64,000 bases of DNA. Origin: Ectobius pallidus (lineage: Eukaryota; Arthropoda; Insecta; Blattodea; Ectobiidae). The position numbers and the translations under genes were made by a program. The stretch lies in NCBI GenBank assembly GCA_964059195.1, contig CAXKWD010000006.1, positions 17,198,129-17,262,128 on the forward strand, written 5' to 3'. Positions 34,230-46,039 of the stretch are shown piece after piece. A model generated the notes under the pieces. It did not search any database, was not told where the DNA came from, and was given only the letters and a program-made list of their open reading frames with translations. The stretch's first letter is position 1; each line of letters begins with the position of its first letter.

Positions 34230-35240
34230 TTATTCCCAAACATAAATGCCTCGTCTCACTCCACCATTCGAGACTTGGGGAGTCATGGTTTTACCATGTG
34301 TCCCCTTCTCATTGTTCGCTATCCCAGAGTCAGTCAAATTTTCTTCCGATGTGGCCTGTTTGGCAATTTTTACACCTGAGTCAGAAAAAAGACATATTAT
34401 ACATTAACACTGAGGGTGACACTATTGAACGTTTAGCTCTTATATTATTATAATTGTGGCATTCGCAATGTTGTGCTTTAAGTTAAGCTATAGAAGTGTA
34501 ATATAATAAAATTGCAATAATTACAATAAATCGTTTAACAATGAGAATCACCTATTGTTCAGTAATCTCTACAGTTAAGTAGCAGGGAAAAGTGTTATCG
34601 GGGTAGAACGGAGGCTTTCATTTATTGGAATATACTATACCTCGCCGGTATCTGCATCCATAGGATTAGCTTGAAATATATCATCGTTTTCTAACCCAAA
34701 GTTATGGAGAACTGCAGCATCTAAATGTCTCTCCAGCTAGGAAGATATTTGAGTGCACATGCGCCCTTGGTACCGTGTAATGCAAACGTCCCTTCCACTA
34801 CTCTCCCCCTCGCCTTTGGTGTCTTCCTAGTTGGACCGCTCTTCGCAATATTTCCACATTTGGCTGGCTGAAATCTCATGGATGTAGTGAGAATCTGACA
34901 ACGTTTCTTCCAAACGACAAACGCCAAAATTTCATGTAAGGATTTATGAGCTTAACTATTTACGTTATTAAATGCCCTACTAGGTGTGGTTTGATTAATA
35001 TTTATTTTATCATCTGCCACAGTTTTATAAACACCTGTACGGGGGATTCGCAGTCCACAAAGATATTGTAGTCTTCGGGATAGAGTGGAGTCCCTGTCAG
35101 AATTCTGTCGAAATGGCTCCACCATATCAAGCAGCATTTCTACAGTGAGTCCCACGCAAGAGTTGGCCAATGACGCGAGTTTCTGCGTTGCGGCGGGCAC
35201 AGCTTCAACTCCCGAGCGATCGGGTGAAATATCTATGCAA
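34230..35240 (-). pseudogene. PIF/Harbinger (HARBI1-like) transposase remnant
   Basis: Three minus-strand pieces look like one broken transposase. At about 35200-34950, RRLQYLCGLRIPRTGVYKTV plus the flanking pattern matches the N-terminal helical region of HARBI1-type transposases (rLq.L..LRf..TGsy..v.D...is..t.SR). At about 34810-34730, GRVVEGTF and ALKYLP resemble the R..VER.FG block. After a frame change at about 34720, HLDAAVLHNFGLENDD resembles the ..CAVLHN..... C-terminal block. The middle with the catalytic residues is absent. A GTATAG donor (34640) and a TTTTTTCTGACTCAG acceptor (34376) could bound an intron before a last exon, with AATAAA near 34231. Assignment is from pattern memory only. 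Confidence 0.5.
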
Positions 35241-35249
35241 ATAAAGCCG

Positions 35250-35785
35250 CCATCGGTGTAATGATTCAGGTTCTCACATTTACAGTTAAAATTACAATGA
35301 AAAAACCACGTACTTTATGACAAGATATGTCGGGAATGTTCTCCTCTTGCATCCACACAATACTAGCAACTTTTTAGGAAATTGTCTTTCACGTGTGTTA
35401 ATTATTTCCGCAAGTCTGGTGTGGTCGTCTTTAAGACAGGATAGCCTAGGATTGTCAAGAAGTACATGTAAATTTTCCAATAACAATTTTATTAAGAAAA
35501 AGAACCAAGTTACTAAATGACAAACAAATTCCATGAAAACAGTTTATCTCCGTCTTTGGAGATAAAAGAAAAATAAACTATACCCTCTTGGTAGGCTATG
35601 GTAATAAGCTTCAAAAACTGTAAAACAAATTAACTACCCTTTGTTCAATATAAATTACCGAAATATAAATGAAGCCTTTGAAAATCAATAAAGTTATGAG
35701 AAAACCTTTATCATCAAGGAGGCTTTGGCAATGCCTCTTGTAAATTTAACCATGCATACAAATGAGGGTTTTAAGGGAAAGAAAG
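35250..35785. other. spacer / possible LINE 5' untranslated region
   Basis: A minus-strand open frame (35292-35534) has no motif. The last 100-200 bases before 35790 probably belong to the following LINE; its 5' end is not defined. Confidence 0.4.
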
Positions 35786-35789
35786 GAAG

Positions 35790-36710
35790 ATGGCGCACGG
35801 GGACGAGCAGGCAGTAAACGAGCTCCTCACGAATGAGTTTAATAAGCTAAATAAAAAGACTATACTGGAAATCCTAGTAACGAAAAGTGTTCCGTCGGAG
35901 GTTAGTGAGTTAGTGATGAATTACTTTAATAAATTATTTAATATGGACAGTGTTAGTGATGCAAAATGTGAAAACTGTAAGCTCCATGCATCGTTACAAC
36001 GAGAGGTTGAACTTGTAACCAAACTAAATCAACAGATGGAAAGAAGATTGAAAGATCAGGAGTTAATTATAGATTTATTATTATCTAATTCTGTTAAAAC
36101 TAGTAAACAAGTGTGTGTTAATAGGTATAATGGGGCTGATGAGGAAGTTACGAAACTTACAAACTCTGAGCTACAGGTGGAAAGTGACAGTGCCTGTGTA
36201 TCAAGGACAAGCCAAGCAAATATAATGGGTAACGTGAATCATAACCTAAGTAAAACTACAAGGCAAGATATTGCTCATAATGAACCTGAACTTAGCGGTA
36301 CAACCGATAAGACTGAAGTTAATAATTCCAGCAAAGAGGCTGCCTGGTCGGAAGTTGCAAAAAGAAGACCAAGACGTACGGTAATTGTGGGTAACATCGA
36401 GGCCTGTAAAAAGAATGGGAGTAATGAAACAAATAAACTTATATTGACAGGTGTTCCAAAAGAGTGTTCCCTACATGTCTATAGACTACTACCAACCACA
36501 ACTGTGGATCAGATGATTGATTTTCTAAAAGGTGATTATCCGGAAATAAGATGTGAAAAACTAGAATAAAAAAATGCCGATATATATGCATCATTCAAGA
36601 TAACAGTGTATGAAGAGAACGTTTAATCGGTGCTTAACTCAGGAAAATGGCCAAAAAATGTATGTATCAGACGTTTTTTTCAATACCAGAAGTCTATGCC
36701 AATAAGTTAG
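35790..36710 (+). pseudogene. LINE ORF1 with premature stops
   Basis: From the ATG at 35790 the frame is open for 259 codons to TAA at 36567-36569. The same frame then continues as recognisable ORF1 C-terminal sequence (ASFKITVYEENV, a second TAA, then KWPKNVCIRRFF) to TAG at 36708-36710. The N-terminal half has CENCKLHASLQREVELVTKL followed by a predicted coiled coil (about residues 60-110). The C-terminal part has ILTGVPKE and the WP..V.IRRFF ending seen in ORF1 RNA-binding proteins of CR1/Jockey-group LINEs. It overlaps the start of the ORF2 open frame by about 60 bases in another frame. Confidence 0.68.
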
Positions 36711-39534
36711 CGGGGCCTACACGGAATAGGCCTAAATCGAGTGTAACAAAAGCTATAGATCATAGGAATAGCTCGGCAAATAATATGTCTATAATGTCAT
36801 TAAATGTGCAGTCCATAAATAATAAACTTGAAGAATTGGAATCTATACTAACAAATCACGACTATGCAGCATTCTGTGTGAGCGAACATTGGTGCAACGT
36901 GTATAACTGTGATCTAGCTAAACTTGAAGGTTATGTTTGTGCGGCCATGTTTTGTAGGTCCACCTGTATACATGGTGGGGTGGCTATATACATAAAATTG
37001 AAGTATAGTTTTAGGGCGATAAAGGTTGATAATTTTTGTGTGGAAAAAGTTATTGAAGTAGTGGCAGTAGAAATGAAAGGAAGTACTAAGAAAATATTAT
37101 TGATGTCCTTATATAGGCCACCTGGGGGTGACATAAACCTGTTTCTGGAGAAGCTAGAAAGGATCTTAAACTATTTAAGTTCTTTTAACATGCCTGTATG
37201 TGGTGACTTTAATATAGATATTAATAATATTAATGCACCTTTGGTTGCTCAGTTTTTAAATGTTCTGAGAATGGTTAATTTTCGTTGTCTTAATACTGAC
37301 CCAACAAGGGGAAAAGCATGTCTGGACAATGTTGTCACTAATGTATGGGATGATTCAATATCACTGAATACCTTCAACCCTATGGTATCTGACCATGAGG
37401 CTTTAAGCATCAAAGTAAATGAACTAAATGGCACAGAATGTAGTAAAGGGCCACAAACCGTTATAAAATACCGGTGCTTTAATGAGGCTAACAAGATGAA
37501 GTTTGCGGAGTATTTAGCTGCTGTGGACTGGTCAAATATAATTAATATTGACTTTGATCGTTTTTTAGCTATATTTTGTTATGGAATAGAAATACATTTT
37601 CCGTACAGATATAAAAAAAAGAGGTTACCTAATGCAGGATTGAAGTGGTATACCAGGGAATGTTCCAAAAAGAGAGAACGAGTGATCGTTCTAAGAAATT
37701 GTATGATGTGGGCTAGACGATTCAATGTATATGTTGAGCAAACGAAATTGGCCTATACGATTGCTAGAAAAGAATATAAAAGGCTCTTGTTAGAGGCCAA
37801 GCAAAATTATAATATAAACTACATCAGCTCTGCAAATAATAAAGTGAAAGCAGCATGGACAATTATCAATACCGCAGTAAAGCAGCATACAAATAAACAG
37901 ACTTATGATCTTACCCCTAACGATTTTAATAACTGTTTTATAGATACTGTTAAGGAGTTAACGAAAGATAACCTTTCTGTCAACAATGTAATGAGTTGTC
38001 ACAGAATTTTAAGATACCAGAGGTTAGTTTTAAATGGAGAATGGTAACCTGTAATGAGGTTCTCAAAATTGTAATGAATATGAAAAATTCAAATTCAAAA
38101 GACATCTATGACATCAGTAATGCTTTACTAAAATCTATAATAAGTTATATTATAGTACCCCTTACGCAATGTATTAACCTATGCCTGGAGGAGGAGAAAT
38201 ACCCTGAATCGCTGAAAGTGGCAAAGATTATACCGGTTTTTAAGAAAGGTGATCCATTGAAGCCGGGAAATTATAGACCGATATCTATTGTTCCAATTTT
38301 TTCGAAAGTTGTTGAGACAGTGATGAAAAATCAATTAAAAGACTTTTTTGAAAGTAATAATATGATTACTGAAGCCCAATATGGCTTTAGAAAGGGAGTA
38401 TCGACGGTGGATGCAGTAGAGACTTTAGTCACTGAAGTTATTTCCGGATTTGAAAAACACAAAGGTACAGTAGCAGTAATGCATGATTTAAAAAAGGCGT
38501 TTGATGTGGTGTCACATGAGATCATAGGCGCCAAATTTGAATATTATGGGGTAAAAGGGGGTGAATTAAGATTGATTAAATCATATCTAAGCGACCGTGT
38601 TCAGACTATGTTATAATAGTGAATATTCCAATGTACTTCCGATACAAAGTGGTGTCCCGCAGGGATCTGTATTGGGCCCACTTATTTTTCTAATTTTTAT
38701 TAATGACTTAGCATCAAATGTCAATAGTAAGAAAGTACTCTTTGTAGATGATTCAACTTTCTATTTTACTGAGCAGGATAATTTACTTGATGCCTTGTAT
38801 AATAATGTAATGGAAGGTTCTGAGTGGTTCACAGTAAATGGGCTAACCTTGAATGTCGATAAAACACAAAAACTTTTGTTCACACTGAAAAATGTTAGTG
38901 ATTTGAACACTATAAAATTACTGGGGATTACGCTAGATAATAAACTAACATGGGCACCTCACATAGATGCATTGTGTGTGAGGTTGTCAAGAGTGATATA
39001 TGTCTTACGGCATTTAAAAAAACTCATTCCAAGAAACTATGTCAAAAATGCTTATTATGCTTTTTTTAATAGTGTTCTCCTATATGGTAATCGACTGTGG
39101 GGCAATGGTATTGGTATACATAAAATCTTATGTCTACAGAAGAAAGCTGTACGTATACTGACGGGTGCAAATTACAATGAGCACTGTAGACCTCTTTTTA
39201 TTAAGGAATCTATCTTAACAGTGGTCAATATGTATATATATATTACTGTATTCTTAAAATTAAAATGAATTTAAAGGATCATACAGTTAGAAGTGAAATA
39301 CATGAACATTATACTAGAAATAGATACTTAGTAAATGAAGCACATGTCAGATTAAGTAAATCTAAACACTGGTGCAAATCTATGTCTGTGACCTTGTTTA
39401 ATAAACTACCATGTGAAGCACATACAGTAAATCTTAATAGATTTAAAACAGTTTTATATGATTATCTGGTAAAGTCACCATTTTATAATATTAATGAATT
39501 TTTTGATTTAACTAGCCTGAATATAGTATTCTAG
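36647..39534 (+). pseudogene. LINE ORF2: AP endonuclease plus reverse transcriptase, frameshifted
   Basis: ORF2 supplies the nick and the reverse transcription for insertion. The endonuclease lies at about 36780-37430 with LNVQSIN, SEHW, YRPPG, GDFNID and SDHEAL in order. The reverse transcriptase begins at about 38080 with IPVFKKGD, YRPISI, GFRKG, DLKKAFD, then GVPQGSVLGPL, FVDD (the YADD position) and LLGITLD. There is no RNase H, which fits the CR1/Jockey group. Frame changes near 37990, 38610 and 39260 split the frame into four pieces (36647-38047, 37996-38616, 38597-39268, 39265-39534). Each break is a small indel, so the element is otherwise nearly full length. True endonuclease coding probably starts near 36786. 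Confidence 0.85.
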
Positions 39535-39585
39535 GTTGTTTAATATAACGACGTCTATTGCAATGTATAACATGCTTAATGACTA

Positions 39586-39611
39586 ATAAATGTTATTATT
39601 ATTATTGTTAT
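39586..39611 (+). repeat. LINE 3' tail of short repeats
   Basis: Downstream of the ORF2 end, TAATAAATG runs into TTATTATTATTGTTATT. A microsatellite-like tail instead of poly(A) is usual for several CR1/Jockey-group LINEs. Confidence 0.55.
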
Positions 39612-39715
39612 TGAACTTAGCGAACTTATCTTTTGCTTTGATGGCGTTTCCTTCCCTTTGAGTAGTTGTGCTGGGGTGTTGTTTAGGTTGGGGGGGGTGT
39701 GTATGTTCTGGGTGT

Positions 39716-41132
39716 TATAACCGTTCGTAGCTCTCCTGAAGATTTGCCACTAAGTTGGGTAGCTATTTATAACCGTACGTCGGGGTGGAGTTGATTTATA
39801 ACTGTAGGTGGGATTTTTAGATGTATAGTAGTTCTGGAGTTCTGATTAAAATAAGGGGTGCCGGGCGTAGTACTCAGGGGTAGTTGTAAGCTAGAGAACT
39901 CTTATCTAGGGAAGTGGCTAGAGAAAATCGAGATAACAGTCAAAGGGCGGTGTCAGGAATAATGGTAACTAAAAGTTGAGTCGTTCTTTTCAAATTAATA
40001 TATATTTTCCAAAGTTTAGTATTTTCTGCAATGCTGAATTAATCGATTTAGTTCTATTAGATGATGTAAGTTCTGATATTTAGTAGTCTTTAGTACGTCG
40101 TTAAAGTTCGTAAGTAACACTTTGTAACTTGCTAAATTGTAATAATAATTACTTCACTTGTACGCGCCGTTGAACACTTCTATTTACTTTCACATTTACT
40201 CTCTCGTAGTTTCTATTTGTATCGCGCGGATAATAATGTTCAATTTTACGTTCACAATTAATGTTTCGTAATAATAAAATCAATGTCTTTACCAAATAAT
40301 ATAAATTACGCGCTTCGACGCTGCTAATAACTTCTATTTATATCGCGCGGATTATAATGTTTAAATATCAATATATTGCAAAGTTACTTGAGTTTAATAA
40401 TGTTTAACGTAGTCTTTTGTCTGAAGTATGTCTCGAAGTTCTTTAGTCTAAGCAGTCGTGTGATCCATAGATGACGAGATGTCCGTGCTTTCTGCTAATA
40501 TCTTTGTAAGGGGTAGTGGGGGTAAGTAGTTCCAATTGGTTGTGTCCGTGTCTAAGTCTTCTCTGATTGGGGTAAGGTAGTTTCTTCTGCTATCCAATTT
40601 GAAATATATTCCGTTTTTCGTCGTTGAAACAGGCAAGTTGCATCGGTCATTAATTACTTGAGATGTCAAAATTTGCTAGGCGCCAGCCAGGCGGCTCAAG
40701 AGGATGTAGGCGGTACTAGGTTTATGTTTTTATCAATAACTCTGATAACTGAAAGTTATCATAGTTCTGGTTATTTAATCCTGATGGGCTATTTTACGGG
40801 GCTTCCAATGGTATTAATTTGTAGTGGGTGTGATAAAAATGAAAAGAGTTATTAAGGTTTTTATATTAAAATGATGGAACGGGTTAATAAAAAGTTATGT
40901 GTAATATATCAAACTGTAGGGGCTGTTATTGGCTATTGATGGGTGTAATTGGTTTCCTTGTCGCTTTTTCCTTAATGGAGTAATTAATGTTTGAAGTTAG
41001 GTGTTATATGGGGAATGAATGTTTGAAGTTAGGTGTTATGTGTGGAAGTATAAACAGTAGGGTGCGTATTGTCAATCGTACAGGGGCTATATATGAGATT
41101 GTCGTCTGTGTTGAGTACAAAGTACGGTTACA
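39716..41132 (-). repeat. outer element 3' LTR
   Basis: It begins TATAACCGTTCG and ends GTACGGTTACA on the plus strand. On the element strand that is TGTAACCG...GGTTATA, giving TG...TA ends rather than TG...CA. Short open frames within it are duplicated in the other LTR and are not genes. Confidence 0.92.
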
Positions 41133-42819
41133 AGATGTCCGCATAATGATTAAAAAACTCACGCGAGAAATTGATATGCATAGTCAATAAACGCGGGATT
41201 TTATGATCATTATAATACCCAATCTGGAATTTGAAGAGTGGCGGTGTTTTGTTTTGAATGAAATATGGAAATTTAATTTTTCGATTCCCTAAAATAATCC
41301 TCCGTCGTCACTTCGAATCATTTCGTGGGTTTTCTCTATTGTGTTTTACTTTGATATTAGCTTTTCGATCAATTGTCTTTGTTTTCAATATCTGTTCTCG
41401 AAAAATTTAGATCCTTACATCATCTATACTTTTGATTAATTCTGCCGTAATTACACATACACAAATAAATTCATAATCAATAAAATACACTTTTAACATA
41501 ATTTTACCTTGAATTGGTCACTTTTCTTCTTGGTCGTAGTACACATTTTGCTGAGTTCATAGTCCATTTGATTAACTAGTAAAACAAAATCATAATTATA
41601 CTTTATACACAAATAAAATTATAAAATACACTCGAATTTCTTGATATTAATATTAATTTCAATAGCTTCTTGCATAACGCTGATTTTTGATGATAATCCA
41701 TATATTGTTGATGTCAAACGTTGGAGTACGCTAATCTTCCTCATTGGTCTACTTAATACACTGATATTATATTCAGATTACACATGTTTTCTTCCTACTC
41801 CTTTTTATCTATTTACCTCATTAATAATCATTTCTTAATGTTCCTTTTTCATTCTTTCAATATTCTTTTACCTTGTTTCCATTATTCTAACCTCATAAAT
41901 CATCTTTTATGTCTTACCTTCACAATTTCTTTATTAATCTCAATACTCATTATCATTCTTTTCTTTCATATTACTTTTAATACTCGTTATCATATTTCCT
42001 CATTTATTCTCATATTTCTCACTTCATAACTATCATTACTTCATATTTTCCTCGTAGATATATATTGTACCATCTTAATTATTCACTCATTTTGTTTATC
42101 ATACATTTATTTCTTACCTTTTGTTATATTTCTCATTGTTTTACCTTCAAGATTCTTATTTGTTAACACACATATTTCTCAATAACTATTTCACTTTCAA
42201 ATTCTTACTTAACTCTGATCATTCTTTTACTTCACTTTTGCTATACAATTCTACTTAATTAGTGTAGGGAGAGGGTTATTTCCTGTCCATATTGTTTATG
42301 AAAAATAATTTTTCTTTTTGAAAAATTAACAAAATTTAGTTATTCTTACTCTGTGTACTACTCCAATAAAATTCAAATATGTCGAAATTTCAATGTTTAC
42401 TTATTTACTACTTCAAATAATAGTGTGATTACCTTTGTCAAATGAATGTTTTAACTCTTCAGTTGAATAAAGAAAGGGAGTGGCCTATCTTAAAATTACA
42501 TATATACAAAGGTTCACTAACAATGGCAATAAGCTTATTTGTTGCACTTACATCTATAGTGGAATGGCTGTTGTGATGTCTCACCCTATTTTATAGAATA
42601 AGAATCATCTCATCATAGTCTTTGCAACAACCACGGGGAGGCTAATTATACTCTACCTTGTAAGTATCACATTCGTTATATATAACGTCAGGTAAAACAT
42701 TAATTTGAGAAATATGAATCACTCTAATTATTTTACAATGTCAGTCTGATAAAACGTTTTCCTGAGTCCTGGTCGATAATCCTTTTTACTTCTCCTTCTG
42801 CTTTAAACTTTCTGCTGTC
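41133..42819 (-). other. outer element region between pol and 3' LTR
   Basis: About 1.7 kb without a supported open frame. The part at about 41770-42260 is rich in T and C on the plus strand (purine-rich on the element strand). I see no env-like frame and no clean polypurine tract next to the LTR. Confidence 0.6.
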
Positions 42820-44428
42820 TTATGGTCTGTGGGCCATTACATGATAAGGCTTTAGCAAGTGTTTCCTGTACTTGCCAAGGATTTTCTTGGGGTTTTTGAT
42901 GTTGGTTAGTTGGAAGGTGTCAGTTCCAAACTTTGCATTGACACGGTAGGGGCCTTTAAAAGGGAGGCTGAATTTTTTCTGGCGACTGTGAAGTGTGCTA
43001 GAAATTACATGTGCCTTTAAAAGTACGTAATCTCCAGGAGCGGGATTCCACTTTTTGTGGATGCGTCTGGGCTTCTGCTTTCTCTCAAGCCACCTGCTCT
43101 GAAGGCGTTTGAGAATGGAATTGCAGATGTCAAGATCTGATCTATGGCATGTCGGTAACACAGGAGGGGTGTTCTTGAAGAGAGGGTCTATTTTACAGTG
43201 TGTTACGACTTGCAACGGGATTTCTTTAGTGACATGGTGTGGCGTTTCATTGAGAATGGCCTGAATGGGCTTTATGTACTTGAACCAATTTTTGTGTTGT
43301 CTATGAGTTAACAATCGGAGGTATGAAATCACTTGTTTGATATATCTTTCTGATATGTTGCCTGATGGATTATAAGCTGAGCAGTGTAAGGTCTTTATAT
43401 TTAGTTTTGACAGTCCTGAGTTCCATTTGGGGCTAGAATAGATACTGGCATTATCCGTAAGAAAAGATTCAACGCTGCCATAAATATTCACGTATTCTTC
43501 TACCTTTTTCAAGCAAATACTCGTAGATAAATTACGGAGGGGGTATAAGGCAACTAGCTTAGAAAATGTGTCCACCATAACAAAGATGAACTGGCAACCG
43601 AAGTTACTCCGCACCAAAGGACCTAAAATGTCACCACAAATCAATTGGTTAGGCTTGGTAGCTTCGATAGAATTGACTGAAACTTCGTAGGCGGTGTTTT
43701 TACTTTTGCCTACTTGACATAGATGGCATGTTTTCAGGAAAAGTCTGATTTTTCTACCAAGTTGTTTGATATAAAAATGCTCGCTAATGGAATCGATCAT
43801 TTTTTCTGTTCCACTGTGGGCTAGATTTTCATGGTAACTGACAATAATGTCGTTTTCGATAGAAGAGGGGATGTATGGGCGCCAGGCGGGGTTTTCCTTT
43901 CCACAGAATTTGTAAATGATGCAATTATGGATAGCTAAGGTACTCTGTACATTAGTTTCATTTACTGGGCTAGGGGCTGGTGGTTGGATTTCCTGCAACT
44001 CACTCTGAATAGTGGACAAATAGGGGTCTTCAGACTGCAATTTTGATAAGTTTCCAAGTTTCTTATTCAACTGATGTCGGTCATTAACAGAAATTCTCAT
44101 AATTTTCACTTCTTTTTCAACCTGACCTTCTAAACTAGACATTCCAGGGTGGTTAGGCAACCGTGAAAACAGGTCGGGAAGATAATTTAGCGATCCTTTA
44201 ATATGTTGGATTTCAATATCGTACATTGTGATGGCGCTGATCAGACGTGATACACGTGAGTTACTTAACTTACACTGTTTCAGGAAACTAAGACTCATGT
44301 GGTCGCATAATACGGTGAATCTACGGTTGTAAATGTAGTGTTTGTATTTGTTGAGGGCCTCATAGACTGCATACACTTCAAGCTCTGTGGGGTACATTCG
44401 GGACTGGGGGATAGTCAGACCTTTACTA
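42820..44428 (-). CDS. pol: outer element pol, 3' part: RNase H end and integrase
   Basis: From the nested insertion this frame continues pol: YPTELEVYAVYEAL (RNase H glutamate region), FTVLCDHMSL (RNase H aspartate) and PDLFSRLP. The integrase follows: an HHCC zinc-binding part (HENLAH ... CHLC), a DDE core (CGDILGPL, FLTDNASIYS, SERYIKQV), then a GPY/F-type end (FKGPYRV) and a stop at 42820. The open frame extends into the insertion junction at 44425-44428, the target-duplication copy. Removing the inner element and one ACTA leaves this frame in register with 53648-56017, so the split is due to the insertion alone. Confidence 0.9.
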
Positions 44429-45376
44429 TGTGCTGACTCATTGAGTTCATCACATTTTTTGGTACAGCTTACTGGGACATTTTGTTATGAGGTATAAAAT
44501 GTGGTATAATATTTTGGTTGGTACGAGTGGTACCACTGATTAATTCCGGTTATCTGTTTGAAACTGCTTTGTCTCCCCTCCACAAAAGGGAAGGGGGCGA
44601 ATTCTAGTTAACTTGGTCACATGTTGAGTATCACCAATTCTATTCTTCTTCCTTCATTTCTCTGGTATGGATGGTTGCCCGCGGGGACCGCACTCTGAGT
44701 AACTGGCAAGGTATGTAAAGACGTGTGTATTATGTTTAGGACTGTGGATCGGCCGTAAGTATGTGAACTTAATGGATATTATATACTATATGCATATAAA
44801 TTCCAGTTACCGTGTTTGCTGTCGATCACAGACTTGTGCCCTTATGGCATATTTCAACATTATACACACGGGGTTACATACCCGGAGTGTATGAGTGTGA
44901 AAATGTATCTTTCTATCTTTTCTTCTAAATGGAATCAATCCACAAGTATTACGTTAAAGGCACTATAATTTGCATCATTTCATATGGCACAGAATAAAAT
45001 TAAACAAAGGAAATAATTAATTTAATGTTACTGAGTTATCCAATCACAAATGTGTATTAAACTTTTTGTTATAATTAAAATTGTTATCTATTAATCGAAA
45101 TTATGGTATTAATTATTATTTGATGATTATCCTTCTATCGGGCTTGAACCTTCAGCACCATTCCACAAGCAATTACTCTATATGCTTAAATGTCTCGCGT
45201 AAGTTTATTTACCAGCGGCTACGAATGAAAGTGCATAGGAAGTCTCCTATACACGATCATACGTTGCTGGGTGGTAGACTTATACGACACATTTAGTATC
45301 CTACGTAATGTTGAATTACCTTGGATTTCTACTGTGAAGTACAAAACAGGGGAATATGGTAAAAAAAAACATTACA
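44429..45376 (+). repeat. inner element 5' LTR
   Basis: Starts TGTGCTGACTC, ends AAACATTACA. A TATAAAA box is at 44493-44499, and AATAAA at 44993-44998 could be the polyadenylation signal. The length is the same as the 3' LTR. Confidence 0.93.
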
Positions 45377-45379
45377 AAA

Positions 45380-45390
45380 TGGTAGCAGAG
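45380..45390 (+). promoter_or_regulatory. inner element primer-binding site
   Basis: TGGTAGCAGAG begins 3 bases after the LTR end. The TGG start pairs with tRNA CCA. The donor tRNA was not identified. Confidence 0.65.
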
Positions 45391-46039
45391 ACGCTCATGG
45401 CCTGTTACTAAATCGTAGCAGAATCGATGCTGGAATGTTCTATCCTAATAGCAGCATATTGAGAATTATTACCAATCTTTTTCGATTTTTCATATGCCAT
45501 TCCATCTTATATTATTTCACGAATGTGCCTTGCTTCTTTACGCCGTTTATAAGTTCCAATAGGGACTCTTTGCATTCATCTTTGCTTGTTTCAACTTTCC
45601 CTAATCTAACTTTGACGTATTATGCCGCATACTTCTTACGCGATTTCTGATCGTGTTTCGGAGCCTTTTAGCCGGCGACATTGACCTTGCTCTCTTCCGA
45701 CTTGCATTCGGCATGCATTCTAAATATAACTTCTTGTTACTTGTGTCTGCCTAGTTCTATACTTCACATTCCGTGCTTGCTTTGTCGGGGGAGGTATTCT
45801 GGTATCTTTTTATGAAAGGAATAACTCATATGAAATAAATATTTTATACGAACGAAATATTTAATTATTTGCTTCTTATAACCTTTAAGGTAACTTACAT
45901 TCATACAAGATAAATGTGCTGCATTCTTATGGCGGCGAGTATTACCCATAACTTCACTTTAAAGAAGGTGCATTGTGGTATTCTACTTTGGACATTAATA
46001 TATTTTTGCTTATATCTGAAATTTCATTTTTCATGTACA

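Noticed and set aside
40448..41190. Small frames of 65-73 codons near 40.4-41.2 kb, repeated at 59.2-60.0 kb
   Set aside because: They lie within the outer LTR and are duplicated only because the LTR is.
41641..42029. Hydrophobic frames (65 and 81 codons) that could suggest membrane proteins
   Set aside because: They come from T/C-rich low-complexity sequence on the strand opposite to the element; no supporting motif.
45081..45296. 71-codon frame repeated at 53352-53567
   Set aside because: It lies within the inner LTR pair; no motif and no expected protein there.
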